Position numbers and translations under genes: made by a program
Shown here: piece after piece, positions 52,992-61,013 of the stretch
How the letters are laid out: the number at the start of each line of letters is the position of its first letter
Numbering within the stretch: the first letter of the stretch is position 1
DNA from: Deltaproteobacteria bacterium
GTDB taxonomy: Bacteria; Desulfobacterota_E; Deferrimicrobia; Deferrimicrobiales; Deferrimicrobiaceae
Assembly (NCBI GenBank): GCA_023488945.1
Contig: JAMDBZ010000026.1
Location: forward strand, 14,979 to 78,978
Direction of reading: 5' to 3'
DNA length: 64,000 nucleotides
The notes under the pieces: model-generated
What the model saw: only the letters and a program-made list of their open reading frames with translations
Told to the model about the DNA's origin: nothing
Database searches by the model: none

Positions 52992-53417
52992 TTAAACCAT
53001 CATCACGAATAGGTGTTTCGCCTTGCCGTAGGCAAGGATCTTTTCATCCCGCGTGAGGAGGATCGCCCCTTCCCGACGGGCCGTAGCGACAAGAATCCGA
53101 TCGGCCGGATCCCCGTGGAACGCCCCCGGCAGACGGCTGCTCTCCACGGCGATCTCCGGGGTCAGGGGGATCAACGCAAGTCCCGGCGCTCGCAGCGCCT
53201 CGTTAACCCACGACAAACAGTCCTTCGACAGCCGGATTCGCCCCTTGGCCACGAGCATCGCCACTTCCCAGGCCGATATGGCCGACACCAGGACAAGACC
53301 ATGGTACGCCGCTTCCGCGATGGCCCTGATGGCGGAGGGCTTCATGTTCCCTTCCCTGCTCATGAGCCATAGCCATACGTGGGTGTCGAGAAGCAAGGCC
53401 CTCTCAGGATTCGACAT
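52992..53417 (-). CDS. PIN-domain toxin (VapC-like)
   Basis: 141-residue PIN-domain ribonuclease. The first Asp is in LLLDTHVWLWLMS, then SAISAWEVAML with the Glu, and GDPADRILVATARREGAILLTRD with the later acidic residues. This DTHVWLW/SAISAWE form is typical of PIN toxins paired with Phd/YefM antitoxins. It overlaps the upstream antitoxin gene by 14 bp. An ada scrap follows within 11 bp. Confidence 0.92.
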   Translation of the reverse strand: MSNPERALLLDTHVWLWLMSREGNMKPSAIRAIAEAAYHGLVLVSAISAWEVAMLVAKGRIRLSKDCLSWVNEALRAPGLALIPLTPEIAVESSRLPGAFHGDPADRILVATARREGAILLTRDEKILAYGKAKHLFVMMV

Positions 53418-53628
53418 CCCACTTCTCGCCTACCGGGGAGACGACGTCCCCAAGGATCATCACCGTGTTTTTCATGAACCCGTGGATCGGAACCGGCGTT
53501 TCCTCGTAAGGGACAAGTCTTGCGACCGGCTTACCCCGTTTCGTGATGACGATTTCCTCGTGGCGGGTCTTGACCTCGTCCATCAATTTCAGACATTGCG
53601 CCTTGAATTGGCCCGCGGAGATTTTCAT
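53404..53628 (-). CDS. Phd/YefM-type antitoxin
   Basis: 74-residue antitoxin. The Phd/YefM N-terminus reads KISAGQFKAQCLKLMDEV, followed by EEIVITKRGKPVARLVPYE. The C-terminal half (MILGDVVSPVGEKWDVES) should neutralise the PIN toxin. The ATG at 53628 was chosen over another five codons upstream. A near-consensus promoter with a palindromic operator lies directly upstream. Confidence 0.9.
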   Translation of the reverse strand: MKISAGQFKAQCLKLMDEVKTRHEEIVITKRGKPVARLVPYEETPVPIHGFMKNTVMILGDVVSPVGEKWDVES

Positions 53629-53653
53629 CCGGCGTACCCTCAAAAGTAGTCAC

Positions 53654-53695
53654 ATGACCATAGTCATATTACCAACGTCGAGGTCGGCCTGTCAA
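53654..53695 (-). promoter_or_regulatory. Promoter and palindromic operator of the Phd/PIN pair
   Basis: The minus strand has TTGACA (53695-53690), an 18-bp spacer and TAATAT (53671-53666). Directly at the expected transcription start is the inverted repeat ATGACCATAGTCAT (53654-53667), a likely binding site for the Phd-type antitoxin, which would give autorepression. Confidence 0.75.
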
Positions 53696-53808
53696 TCCTG
53701 ACCGCAATACCGGCGCCGCTCGCGAAACCAACTGGCGGCTCGGTAACGGCTCGCCCCCGAAACCTCTTCCCACGTCTTATCGCGACAGGCGTTTGGGGCG
53801 AACTCCAT
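53692..53808 (-). CDS. Small open reading frame upstream of the Phd/PIN pair
   Basis: A possible 38-codon frame starts with ATG at 53808 (MEFAPNACRDKTWEEVSG...) and ends in a TGA that overlaps the -35 box of the Phd promoter. It has a plausible basic-aromatic composition, but no clear ribosome site and no recognised family. It may be a cassette remnant or chance. Confidence 0.2.
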   Translation of the reverse strand: MEFAPNACRDKTWEEVSGASRYRAASWFRERRRYCGQD

Positions 53809-53884
53809 CGCCCGATAATCGAATTTCGCTTACCATACCGATGTCGTCGGAATCAACCGCGCTTTTGTTTCGCCGGGACCGGCC

Positions 53885-53960
53885 ATATAACGCCCGGCTT
53901 AAGCTGCGGACGCCCAGGCCTTATCCCAAGCGGGCCGCCAGCTTCAAGCCGTAGTTAGCT
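53885..53960 (-). other. attC-like integron recombination site
   Basis: On the minus strand, a 76-bp imperfect palindrome starts AGCTAAC and ends GTTATAT preceded by GGGC. The arms AACTACGGCTTGAAGCTGG and CCGCAGCTTAAGCCGGGCGTT pair almost fully, with one unpaired base on one arm, as in integron attC sites. It lies 13 bp after the higA stop, where a cassette's attC should be. The outer boxes match the R-Y-Y-Y-A-A-C/G-T-T-R-R-R-Y consensus only partly. No integrase gene is in the window. Confidence 0.5.
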
Positions 53961-53972
53961 GCCGAACAACTT

Positions 53973-54278
53973 CTAACTGGCCTTGGCCCGAACTTTCACT
54001 TCCTGCTGTAATCGCTCTCCCAATTCATCCGACGCAACATCTAGGTCGTACTCCGCCTGCAATCCCATCCAGAACTGGGCAGACACCCCGAAATAGCGCC
54101 CCAAGCGCAAAGCCGTCTCCGCCGAAATGCGGCGCTTCCCCAAAACAATCTCGTTGATCCGCCGCGGATGAACCCCGATGCTCAGCGCCAGCCGGTTCTG
54201 ACTGAGACCCATCGGCTTCAAAAACTCCTCCAGCAACACCTCGCCGGGATGAACAGGCGACAGCTTGTCCTTTTTCAT
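53973..54278 (-). CDS. higA: HigA-type antitoxin (HTH Xre family), second copy
   Basis: 101-residue antitoxin. SPVHPGEVLLEEFLKPMGLS is the classic HigA/VapI start, followed by the helix-turn-helix RINEIVLGKRRISAETALRL and the tail FGVSAQFWMGLQAEYDLDVA. The toxin gene ends 12 bp upstream. An attC-like site follows the stop. It is paralogous to HigA at 17.3 kb (shared GRYFGVS and W-x-x-L-Q-A-x-Y), but the two pairs are not recent copies. Confidence 0.92.
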   Translation of the reverse strand: MKKDKLSPVHPGEVLLEEFLKPMGLSQNRLALSIGVHPRRINEIVLGKRRISAETALRLGRYFGVSAQFWMGLQAEYDLDVASDELGERLQQEVKVRAKAS

Positions 54279-54290
54279 GGCAGCATTCTC

Positions 54291-54572
54291 CTAGTGATAA
54301 TCCGTGATCTCCACATCGTATGCGTCACCGTCTTTCCACCTGAAACAAATTCGCCATTGATCGTTGATGCGGATGCTGTATTGTCCGGCCCGGTCCCCGG
54401 AGAGTTTTTCCATTTGGTTCGCCGGCGGCATCCGCAAATCGTTGATCGAGACCGCGTTGTTGATCATCCGCAATTTCCGGAGCGCGATCCGCTGAATGTC
54501 GTGAGGAAGCTTGCGCGAAAACTGGCGCCCGTATACCCGCTCCGCCTCTCGATCCTTGAACGACTTGATCAT
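54291..54572 (-). CDS. higB: HigB-type toxin, second copy
   Basis: 93-residue RelE-superfamily mRNA interferase. It begins MIKSFKDREAERVYG, and the body has KLRMINNAVSINDLRMPPAN, then SIRINDQWRICFRWKDGDAY, ending ITDYH, the standard HigB length. The heptamer ATATAAC (54582-54588), identical to one at the far end of the attC-like site, lies 10 bp before the start. This suggests that higBA is a discrete mobile cassette of about 700 bp. Confidence 0.92.
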   Translation of the reverse strand: MIKSFKDREAERVYGRQFSRKLPHDIQRIALRKLRMINNAVSINDLRMPPANQMEKLSGDRAGQYSIRINDQWRICFRWKDGDAYDVEITDYH

Positions 54573-54641
54573 GCGCCCAGCATATAACGCGACGCGCTAA
54601 ACGTCAAGTGTGCATGCTCCCCGCGTCGATATCTCCGAATC

Positions 54642-55115
54642 GTGCAGCCAATAATCAAGATCCCGGGTTTTGGCGCGGTCCGGGCCGAGCATCTGGTTTC
54701 CGATTTCACGGGAACCTTGTCCGTAGACGGCAAGTTGCTGGCCGGCGTCGAAGACCAGTTGAACCTCCTCGCAAGGGTCCTGAGAATACATATCGTGACG
54801 TCCGATACGTTCGGCGCGGTCCGTTCCGAGATGAAGGGAGTGAGTTGCTCCCTCCATCTCCTCGCCGGCGTCGGGCACGACCTGCAGAAGGAGGATTATG
54901 TGAACAAACTGGGGGCGGAGAGGGTGATCGCCATCGGCAACGGGAATAACGACCGGAGGATGCTCAAGGCGGCGAGGATCGGGATCGCCGTATCGGGAGG
55001 CGAGGGGTGCGCGGTGGATGCCCTTCTCGGCGCCGATATCGTCGTCGGAAGCGTGGCGGAGGGGCTGAGCCTTCTTCTGCACCCGGCTCGGTTGAAGGCG
55101 ACCCTGCGGTTTTGA
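54642..55115 (+). CDS. HAD-family hydrolase, soluble P-type-ATPase-like
   Basis: 157-residue protein of the small HAD group (COG4087-like). The nucleophile motif is VSDFTGTLSVDGKLL (Asp with T-G-T as in P-type ATPases), and the Mg-binding motif VIAIGNGNNDRRMLKAA lies in the C-terminal half. The short GTG-started N-terminus is PIIKIPGFG. The function of the family is not settled; a small phosphatase or regulatory role is likely. Its last 375 bp are repeated exactly 778 bp downstream, as part of a tandem duplication. Confidence 0.8.
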   Translation: MQPIIKIPGFGAVRAEHLVSDFTGTLSVDGKLLAGVEDQLNLLARVLRIHIVTSDTFGAVRSEMKGVSCSLHLLAGVGHDLQKEDYVNKLGAERVIAIGNGNNDRRMLKAARIGIAVSGGEGCAVDALLGADIVVGSVAEGLSLLLHPARLKATLRF

Positions 55116-55518
55116 GCTCGCGGTCGGAGCAGTCGTTCCGGCGCGCAATCTGGCTCAACCCATACGAACCGCGGTTCGTGTTCCGCCTTGCGATCCCCCG
55201 GAACGCGAGCATGTTCCGCATCGCCGCGGAGCCGCAACGGACGCCGTTGCGACGGACATACCCCGGCACCGTGACGCGCATCCCCTCCCCTCCGCTTTCC
55301 GTTCGGCCGCTCATATACTATAACAACGGGAATGGAAACGTCCGCACCGGGGACCGTGAAGGAGCGCATCGCCGACACCCTGGACGCCTTGGACAAGGCA
55401 CGCCGGGGGATCGCCGTCTACGTCCTCCTCGTGCTGGGCTTAAGCGTCGCCTGCTTCTTCGCGGCCGAGCCGATCCTGAACGTCCTCATCCGTCTCCTGG
55501 GGCGGAAGCTCGTCGCCT
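54741..55518 (+). repeat. 778-bp tandem duplication, unit 1
   Basis: This unit holds the 3' part of the HAD gene, the intergenic region and the first 187 bp of tatC. It is followed directly by an apparently identical second unit at 55519-56296. Identity begins after codon sequence GTTGCTG and ends where GCCTGC replaces GCCTAC. The join is inside tatC on one side and inside the HAD gene on the other, with only short microhomology (GCC/GCCGGCG). Confidence 0.9.
55332..55518 (+). pseudogene. Truncated tatC 5' fragment made by the duplication
   Basis: It encodes METSAPGTVKERIADTL and the first transmembrane helix, identical to intact tatC at 56110. After 55518 the frame enters the duplicated HAD sequence out of frame and yields an unrelated basic, arginine-rich tail. 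It is probably transcribed but non-functional. Confidence 0.85.
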
Positions 55519-55893
55519 GCCGGCGTCGAAGACCAGTTGAACCTCCTCGCAAGGGTCCTGAGAATACATATCGTGACGTCCGATACGTTCGGCGCGGTCC
55601 GTTCCGAGATGAAGGGAGTGAGTTGCTCCCTCCATCTCCTCGCCGGCGTCGGGCACGACCTGCAGAAGGAGGATTATGTGAACAAACTGGGGGCGGAGAG
55701 GGTGATCGCCATCGGCAACGGGAATAACGACCGGAGGATGCTCAAGGCGGCGAGGATCGGGATCGCCGTATCGGGAGGCGAGGGGTGCGCGGTGGATGCC
55801 CTTCTCGGCGCCGATATCGTCGTCGGAAGCGTGGCGGAGGGGCTGAGCCTTCTTCTGCACCCGGCTCGGTTGAAGGCGACCCTGCGGTTTTGA
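55519..55893 (+). pseudogene. 5'-truncated HAD hydrolase copy
   Basis: It repeats codons from GVEDQLNLL to the stop of the HAD gene, including the GNGNNDRR motif, but lacks the DFTGT nucleophile motif. It therefore cannot be catalytic. It could be translated only as a fusion or from an internal ATG or TTG. Confidence 0.8.
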
Positions 55894-56296
55894 GCTCGCG
55901 GTCGGAGCAGTCGTTCCGGCGCGCAATCTGGCTCAACCCATACGAACCGCGGTTCGTGTTCCGCCTTGCGATCCCCCGGAACGCGAGCATGTTCCGCATC
56001 GCCGCGGAGCCGCAACGGACGCCGTTGCGACGGACATACCCCGGCACCGTGACGCGCATCCCCTCCCCTCCGCTTTCCGTTCGGCCGCTCATATACTATA
56101 ACAACGGGAATGGAAACGTCCGCACCGGGGACCGTGAAGGAGCGCATCGCCGACACCCTGGACGCCTTGGACAAGGCACGCCGGGGGATCGCCGTCTACG
56201 TCCTCCTCGTGCTGGGCTTAAGCGTCGCCTGCTTCTTCGCGGCCGAGCCGATCCTGAACGTCCTCATCCGTCTCCTGGGGCGGAAGCTCGTCGCCT
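55519..56296 (+). repeat. 778-bp tandem duplication, unit 2
   Basis: This is the second copy of the unit at 54741-55518. All translated frames read the same in both. The identity extends over intergenic DNA where drift would be expected, so the event is recent or an assembly artefact. This copy restores the complete tatC. Confidence 0.9.
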
Positions 56297-56856
56297 ACAA
56301 CCCCGCGGAGGGGTTCCTCGCCCTCGCCTCGCTCGCCCTGTACTGCGGCATCACCCTGTCCATCCCCGCGGGAGCCTGGATGCTGTGGCGCGCGGCCACG
56401 GCGCGGTGGATCCCGGAGTGGCGCCGGTGGGGAACTCCCGTGATCGCGATCGCGACGGCGCTCTTCGTCTCGGGGATCCTCCTCGGCTACTTCGTCCTGC
56501 TGCCGGCGGGCATCGGCTTCCTCGTCGGGTTCGAGTCGGAGGAGGTCAGGGCGCTCATCTCGGCCCGCCGGTTCATCTCCTTCTGCGGCATGATGATGCT
56601 GGCGTTGGGTTTCTCCTTCGAGGCGCCGCTGGTCTCCTTCTTCCTCGCCCGGATCGGGTGGCTCAAGCCCTCCTTCTTCCGGGACCGGTGGCGGCACGCG
56701 ATCCTTTTCTGCACGGTCATGGCCGCGGTGATCACCCCCACGCCGGACGTCTACAACATGACGCTGATGACGATGCCGCTGCTGGGGCTCTACTTCGTGA
56801 GCTTCGCGGTCGTCTGGGTTGCCGACCGGAGGAGGAAACCGCCGCGGGCCGGGTGA
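56110..56856 (+). CDS. tatC: Sec-independent protein translocase TatC
   Basis: 248-residue polytopic inner-membrane protein, six predicted helices. It is the receptor for twin-arginine signal peptides of folded exported proteins. Family features are the P-A-G pair in SIPAGAWMLWR, the conserved FVLLPAGIGFLVGFE stretch, ISFCGMMMLALGFSFEAPL and ITPTPDVYNMTLMTMPLLGLY (short parts shown). The N-terminal amphipathic extension differs from typical TatC, which begins with a conserved L-x-E-L-R-x-R motif; here it reads ERIADTLDALDKARR. No tatA is adjacent. Confidence 0.85.
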   Translation: METSAPGTVKERIADTLDALDKARRGIAVYVLLVLGLSVACFFAAEPILNVLIRLLGRKLVAYNPAEGFLALASLALYCGITLSIPAGAWMLWRAATARWIPEWRRWGTPVIAIATALFVSGILLGYFVLLPAGIGFLVGFESEEVRALISARRFISFCGMMMLALGFSFEAPLVSFFLARIGWLKPSFFRDRWRHAILFCTVMAAVITPTPDVYNMTLMTMPLLGLYFVSFAVVWVADRRRKPPRAG

Positions 56857-56868
56857 TCGGTCCGCGCC

Positions 56869-57567
56869 TCATTTCCTGCGGCGCTTCTCGCTCCAGCCCC
56901 GGAACGTCCGCTCCAGCTTCTCCCGGCAGGCGAAGGCCGCGAAGGCGGCCACGATGGCGATTCCCGCGATGAAGAAGAGGGGGAAATAGTCCTTGTCCCT
57001 CAGGAAATGGCCGCTCAGCGCCAGCATCGCCGTGCCGAGCAGCCTCCCCGAGGTCGCGATCGCCAGAAACTCCAGCGTCGACAGGTGCCCGAGACCGAGG
57101 ATGTAGCAGAGGAAATCCTTCGGGAATCCCGGGACGAGAAAGAGGAGGAAGATCAGGAACGCGCCCTTGTGGTGGAGCAGGTAGTCGAACCGCTCCATCG
57201 TCCCCTTGTCCACGAACCGCTCCGTCAGCGGTCTTCCGAAGATCCGGGACAGCGCGAAAGCGATGTAGGACCCGATCGTCAGCCCGACCGTCGACAGCAC
57301 CGTGCCGAGGAAGGGGCCGTAGAGGTACCCTCCCAGAAGCCCGGTCGCCTCTCCCGGAATCGGCGCCGCGACGACCTGGACCACCTGCAGAAGGATGAAC
57401 CCGGCAAACCCCCAGGTCCCCAACGAACCGATGAATCGGCGCAGCTCCTCCTTGTCCATGAAGAACCGGACGGCGCCGGTCGCGTAAAGGATCCCTATGA
57501 AGGCGGCGAAGGCGGCCAGGAAGAGGAGCGGTTTGAGCCAGACGCGGTTCTTCCGTTCCGGCGGCAT
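56869..57567 (-). CDS. VTT-domain (TVP38/TMEM64, DedA-related) membrane protein
   Basis: 232-residue membrane protein with about six helices. The VTT domain shows QVVAAPIPGEATGLLGGYLYG, LSRIFGRPLTERFVDKG and FLVPGFPKDFLCYILGLGHL, the conserved G-x-x-K-D/F-x-P pattern of the TVP38 group. The ATG at 57567 lies 7 bp after bioD, so it is the last gene of the biotin operon by position. A role in phospholipid or isoprenoid-lipid translocation is known for relatives; the link to biotin is unexplained. Confidence 0.85.
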   Translation of the reverse strand: MPPERKNRVWLKPLLFLAAFAAFIGILYATGAVRFFMDKEELRRFIGSLGTWGFAGFILLQVVQVVAAPIPGEATGLLGGYLYGPFLGTVLSTVGLTIGSYIAFALSRIFGRPLTERFVDKGTMERFDYLLHHKGAFLIFLLFLVPGFPKDFLCYILGLGHLSTLEFLAIATSGRLLGTAMLALSGHFLRDKDYFPLFFIAGIAIVAAFAAFACREKLERTFRGWSEKRRRK

Positions 57568-57574
57568 TCTGTGA

Positions 57575-58279
57575 TTATAGAAAACGGGACGGCTCCTGCG
57601 GGAGGACAATTTCGCGGAACCGCAGAAATATCCGGTCGGGCAAGCCGGCGGGTCCGAAGGGAAGACGGCCCAGGAACGCGCTTCCCGCAATCCTCCGGAC
57701 CTCGGCTTCGTTCGTCTCCCGGACGGGAGACTCGCCGGCGGACCGGTCGTTCAGGACGACCCCGAGGAGCGGAACCCCCGCACGCTCCAGGTACGAGAGC
57801 GTCAGGCGCAGGTGGTTGAGGACGCCGAGCCGGTTCTCCGCCACGACGAGCGCCGGCAGCGCGAGATCCCGGGCGAGGTCCGCGAACGTGTACCCCACGA
57901 CGATCTCGACGGCGATCCCCCCGGCGCCCTCGACGAGCGCGACGTCCGCGCGCGCCGTCCCGTCCGCGACGGCGGCCTTGATGCGGCCGAGGTCGATCCG
58001 GACCCTCTCGCGCTCGGCGGCCAGGTGCGGCGACAGCGGGGCCTGCAAAGGATAAAGGCAGACCGAGGAGAGGAGCGCTCCCGGCGCCGCCGCGTCGCGC
58101 AGCGCCGCGGCATCGGCGGGATGCGGTTCCCCGTCGGGCCCCGCCGGACACCCGGATTCGACCGGCTTGAACGGCGCGACGCGGACCCCCTCCGCCCGCA
58201 ACCGCCGGGCAAGCAGGGAGGCCACGAACGTCTTGCCGACCCCCGTATCCGTCCCCGTGACCAGGATCCCGCGTCCCAT
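57575..58279 (-). CDS. bioD: Dethiobiotin synthetase
   Basis: 234-residue ATP-dependent carboxylase that closes the ureido ring of dethiobiotin from 7,8-diaminopelargonate and CO2. The P-loop ILVTGTDTGVGKTFVASLL, the substrate Lys in APFKPVESGCPAGP, and ALVEGAGGIAVEIV (the conserved Glu-Gly-Ala-Gly-Gly) are intact. VLNDRSAGESPVRET is the later base-binding part. It follows bioA by 24 bp. A short relic of a bioD-like gene lies at 16.8 kb. Confidence 0.95.
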   Translation of the reverse strand: MGRGILVTGTDTGVGKTFVASLLARRLRAEGVRVAPFKPVESGCPAGPDGEPHPADAAALRDAAAPGALLSSVCLYPLQAPLSPHLAAERERVRIDLGRIKAAVADGTARADVALVEGAGGIAVEIVVGYTFADLARDLALPALVVAENRLGVLNHLRLTLSYLERAGVPLLGVVLNDRSAGESPVRETNEAEVRRIAGSAFLGRLPFGPAGLPDRIFLRFREIVLPQEPSRFL

Positions 58280-58303
58280 CCCCGTTCTCCCACCCGCCGG
58301 CTT

Positions 58304-59662
58304 TTACATTTCCGCGAGGGCGGCGTCGATCGCCCAGGCGGCCGTCGCGACGAGATTCCGGATCTCCTCCCCGGTGGATGACAGCGGCGGCATCAGGACG
58401 ATGACGTCCGAGAGCGGCCGCAGGATGACCCCTTTCTCCCGCGCCTTCCGGATCACCCGCTGGCCGGTCTTGCGGGCCGGCGGGAACGGCGCCTTCGCCG
58501 CGCGGTCCGCGACGAGCTCGATCCCGGCCATCAACCCCTTCTGCCGGATGTCGCCCACGCGCGGGTGATCGCGCAGCCCGCCGAGCTCATCCGCCATCAC
58601 CGCGGAGATCCGGCGGACGTGCGGGAGGACGTCGCCCCGCTCGAAGATCGAAAGCGTCGCCAGGGCGGCGGCGCACCCCAGCGGATTGGCCGTGTAGGAG
58701 TGGCCGTGGAAGAAGGTCCGGAACTCCTCGTAGCGGCCCAGGAAGCCGCGGTACACCTCCTCCGTCGTCAGCGTGGCCGCCAGGGGGAGGTAGCCGCCGG
58801 TGAGCCCTTTCGCGACCGCCATGATGTCGGGCGCAACGCCTTCCTGATCGCAGGCGAACAGCGTCCCCGTGCGGCCGAACCCCGTGGCCACCTCGTCGCA
58901 GATCAGAAGCACGCCGCACTCGCGCGTCACGGCGCGCAGCCGCGCCAGGTACCCCTCCGGCATCATCAGCATCCCGGCCGCGCCCTGCACGAGCGGCTCG
59001 ACGATCGCGGCGGCGAGCGTCTCCTTCCGCCGCCGGACCTCCTCCTCCATCCGGCCGGCGCAGTGGAGCCCGCACGACGGCCGGGCGAGACCGTACGGGC
59101 ACCGGTAGCAGTGCGGCGCCGGGATCCGGCGCGTCGTGAACAGCAGCGGCCGGAAAATCTTGTGGAAGAGGTCGATCCCGCCCGCGGAGACCGAGCCGAT
59201 CGTGTCGCCGTGGTACGCCTCGGAGAGCGTCAGGAACTCCGTCCGCCCCGCTCCCCCGTCCTTCTGCCGCCAGAACTGGAACGCCATCTTGATGGCGATC
59301 TCCATCGCCGTGGAGCCGTTGTCCGAGTAGAACACCCGGGTGAGACCCGGCGGAACGACCGCCCGCAACGCCGTCGCCAGCTCGATGGCGGGGGGATGGG
59401 AGAGCCCCAGGAACGTCGAGTGGGCCAGCCGGTCGAGCTGGGCGCGCACCGCCTCGTCGATCTCCTTCCGGCGGTGGCCGAAGAGGTTGACCCAGAGCGA
59501 CGAGACGCCGTCGAAGTACCGGTTCCCGTCCGTGTCGACGAGGTAGTTCCCCTCGCCCCGCTCGATGATGAGCGGCGCGTCCGCCTCCCAGTCGGCCATC
59601 TGGGTGAAGGGATGCCAGATCGCCGCCTTGTCCCGGCGGCGCAGATCGTCGGTCCGGTTCAT
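58304..59662 (-). CDS. bioA: Adenosylmethionine-8-amino-7-oxononanoate aminotransferase
   Basis: 452-residue class III PLP aminotransferase making 7,8-diaminopelargonate. It starts with [20 protein letters not shown], typical of Bio[21 protein letters not shown] and [19 protein letters not shown] bind the cofactor phosphate, [15 protein letters not shown] holds the PLP Asp, and the Schiff-base Lys is in [17 protein letters not shown] Cys-containing insert [16 protein letters not shown] is present, as in many bacterial BioA. A dispersed repeat separates it from bioF. Confidence 0.95.
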   Translation of the reverse strand: MNRTDDLRRRDKAAIWHPFTQMADWEADAPLIIERGEGNYLVDTDGNRYFDGVSSLWVNLFGHRRKEIDEAVRAQLDRLAHSTFLGLSHPPAIELATALRAVVPPGLTRVFYSDNGSTAMEIAIKMAFQFWRQKDGGAGRTEFLTLSEAYHGDTIGSVSAGGIDLFHKIFRPLLFTTRRIPAPHCYRCPYGLARPSCGLHCAGRMEEEVRRRKETLAAAIVEPLVQGAAGMLMMPEGYLARLRAVTRECGVLLICDEVATGFGRTGTLFACDQEGVAPDIMAVAKGLTGGYLPLAATLTTEEVYRGFLGRYEEFRTFFHGHSYTANPLGCAAALATLSIFERGDVLPHVRRISAVMADELGGLRDHPRVGDIRQKGLMAGIELVADRAAKAPFPPARKTGQRVIRKAREKGVILRPLSDVIVLMPPLSSTGEEIRNLVATAAWAIDAALAEM

Positions 59663-59849
59663 CCCGGCATCCGGCCAAGCGCGCGCAGATGCGTTCCCCG
59701 CAGCGGCCTGTGGAGCGCAGCGGAGGCAGGACGCCGGAGCAAGCGAAACGGCAGCGAAGCCGGGCAGGGACGCCCGGCGGAGCGGAGCGGAGGGGAATGC
59801 ATCAAGCGCAGGCCGGATGCCGGGGCGATTCGACGGGAGGGTCCGCCGC
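59663..59849 (+). repeat. Dispersed intergenic repeat, copy C, inside the biotin operon
   Basis: The 187 bp between bioF and bioA consist almost entirely of repeat. CGCAGATGCGTTCCCCGCAG and GCGGCCTGTGGAGCG match copy B with few changes, CAACGGCAGCGA follows, and GGGGAATGCATCAAGCG matches A and B with one change. It is read here on the plus strand, opposite to the bio genes. It holds no start, stop or terminator that obviously breaks co-transcription. Confidence 0.65.
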
Positions 59850-61013
59850 TCACAGCCCGCGCTCCGAGAGCGCCTCGTCGATCCGCGCCGCCGCCGTCTC
59901 GATCATCTCCGCGGTGTGCGTAGCCATGAGCGTCAGCCGGAGCCGTCCCGTTCCTTCCGGGACCGTCGGCGGCCGGATCCCGTGCAGGAAGACACCCCGC
60001 TCGTAGAGCGCCCCCGACACCGCCATCGTGTCGGCGTCGCTCCCCACGACAATCGGGACGATCGCCGTCGGCGAGGATACCGTCCGCCCCCGGATCGCCA
60101 TCTCGCTGCGGAACGCCCCCTGGTTCCGCCACAGCGAGGCAAGCCGCTCCGGTTCCTCCGACAGGAGCCGGATCGCGCGCGTGGCCGCCCCGGCGATGGC
60201 GGGAGGCAGGGCCGTGTTGAAGATGAAGGGGCGGCACCGGTTGATGAAGTAATCGACGATCTCCCGCGACGAGGCGACGTAGGCGCCGTAGGTCCCGAGC
60301 GCCTTGGAGAAGGTCCCCATCTGGATCTCCACCCGCCCCGACAGCCCGAAGAAGTCGGCCGTGCCACGGCCGGCGGGCGGAAGGACCCCCGTGGCGTGCG
60401 CGTCGTCGACGACGAGGATCGCCCCGTGCCGGTCCTTCACCTCGACGATGCCCGGCAGCGGGGCGATGTCGCCGTCCATCGAGAAGACGCCGTCGGTCAC
60501 CACGATCTTCCGGTTCGCCTTCGACCGTTTCAGGAGGTCCTCGAGGTGAGAGACGTCGCCGTGCCGGTAGACCGCCACGTCGGCCCGCGCCAGCCGGCAG
60601 CCGTCGACGATCGAGGCGTGGTTCAACTCGTCCGAGAAGATCGCCGCGTCGAAGTCTCCGAGCGTGGAGAGGATCCCGAGGTTGGCCATGTACCCGGCGC
60701 TGAAGGAGAGGGCGCTCTCCGTTCCCTTGAGCCGCGCCACCGCCTCCTCGAGCTCCGCGTGAGGCTCCATGTGCCCGCAGATGAGCCGGGATGCGCCCGA
60801 GCCCACGCCGTAGCGTTCCGCATAGTCGGACAGCGCCGCGACGACCGCGGGATGGTTGGCGAGCCCCAGGTAGTTGTTCGAGGAAAAGTTGAGTCGAACC
60901 TTTCCGTCGATCGCGATCGTGGCCTCCTGCGGGCCGGAGACGGTCCGCAGAAAGCGGTAGCGGCCCATGGCCTTGAGCGCCGCGATCTCGCCGGACAGGG
61001 AGGAGAGGTCCAT
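59850..61013 (-). CDS. bioF: 8-amino-7-oxononanoate synthase
   Basis: 387-residue alpha-oxoamine synthase that condenses pimeloyl thioester with alanine. It has [20 protein letters not shown] at the start, [40 protein letters not shown], and [20 protein letters not shown]. The PLP Lys is in [18 protein letters not shown]. Start and upstream bioB stop overlap (ATGA). The C-terminus and length are normal for BioF. Confidence 0.95.
   Translation of the reverse strand: MDLSSLSGEIAALKAMGRYRFLRTVSGPQEATIAIDGKVRLNFSSNNYLGLANHPAVVAALSDYAERYGVGSGASRLICGHMEPHAELEEAVARLKGTESALSFSAGYMANLGILSTLGDFDAAIFSDELNHASIVDGCRLARADVAVYRHGDVSHLEDLLKRSKANRKIVVTDGVFSMDGDIAPLPGIVEVKDRHGAILVVDDAHATGVLPPAGRGTADFFGLSGRVEIQMGTFSKALGTYGAYVASSREIVDYFINRCRPFIFNTALPPAIAGAATRAIRLLSEEPERLASLWRNQGAFRSEMAIRGRTVSSPTAIVPIVVGSDADTMAVSGALYERGVFLHGIRPPTVPEGTGRLRLTLMATHTAEMIETAAARIDEALSERGL

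Noticed and set aside
52992..53010. GTTTAAC at the end of the PIN toxin gene as the start of a second attC site
   Set aside because: The heptamer fits the consensus, but no complementary arm or G-T-T-R-R-R-Y partner follows within the usual distance. The sequence runs into the ada fragment.
54588..54660. A complete attC site to the right of the higBA cassette
   Set aside because: The ATATAAC heptamer is there, but no convincing second arm was found. At most a truncated site remains.
54964..55314. Minus-strand frame starting MSGRTESGG in the HAD-tatC spacer, duplicated at 55742-56092
   Set aside because: Much of it is antisense to the HAD gene. There is no known motif, and its duplication is explained by the 778-bp unit.
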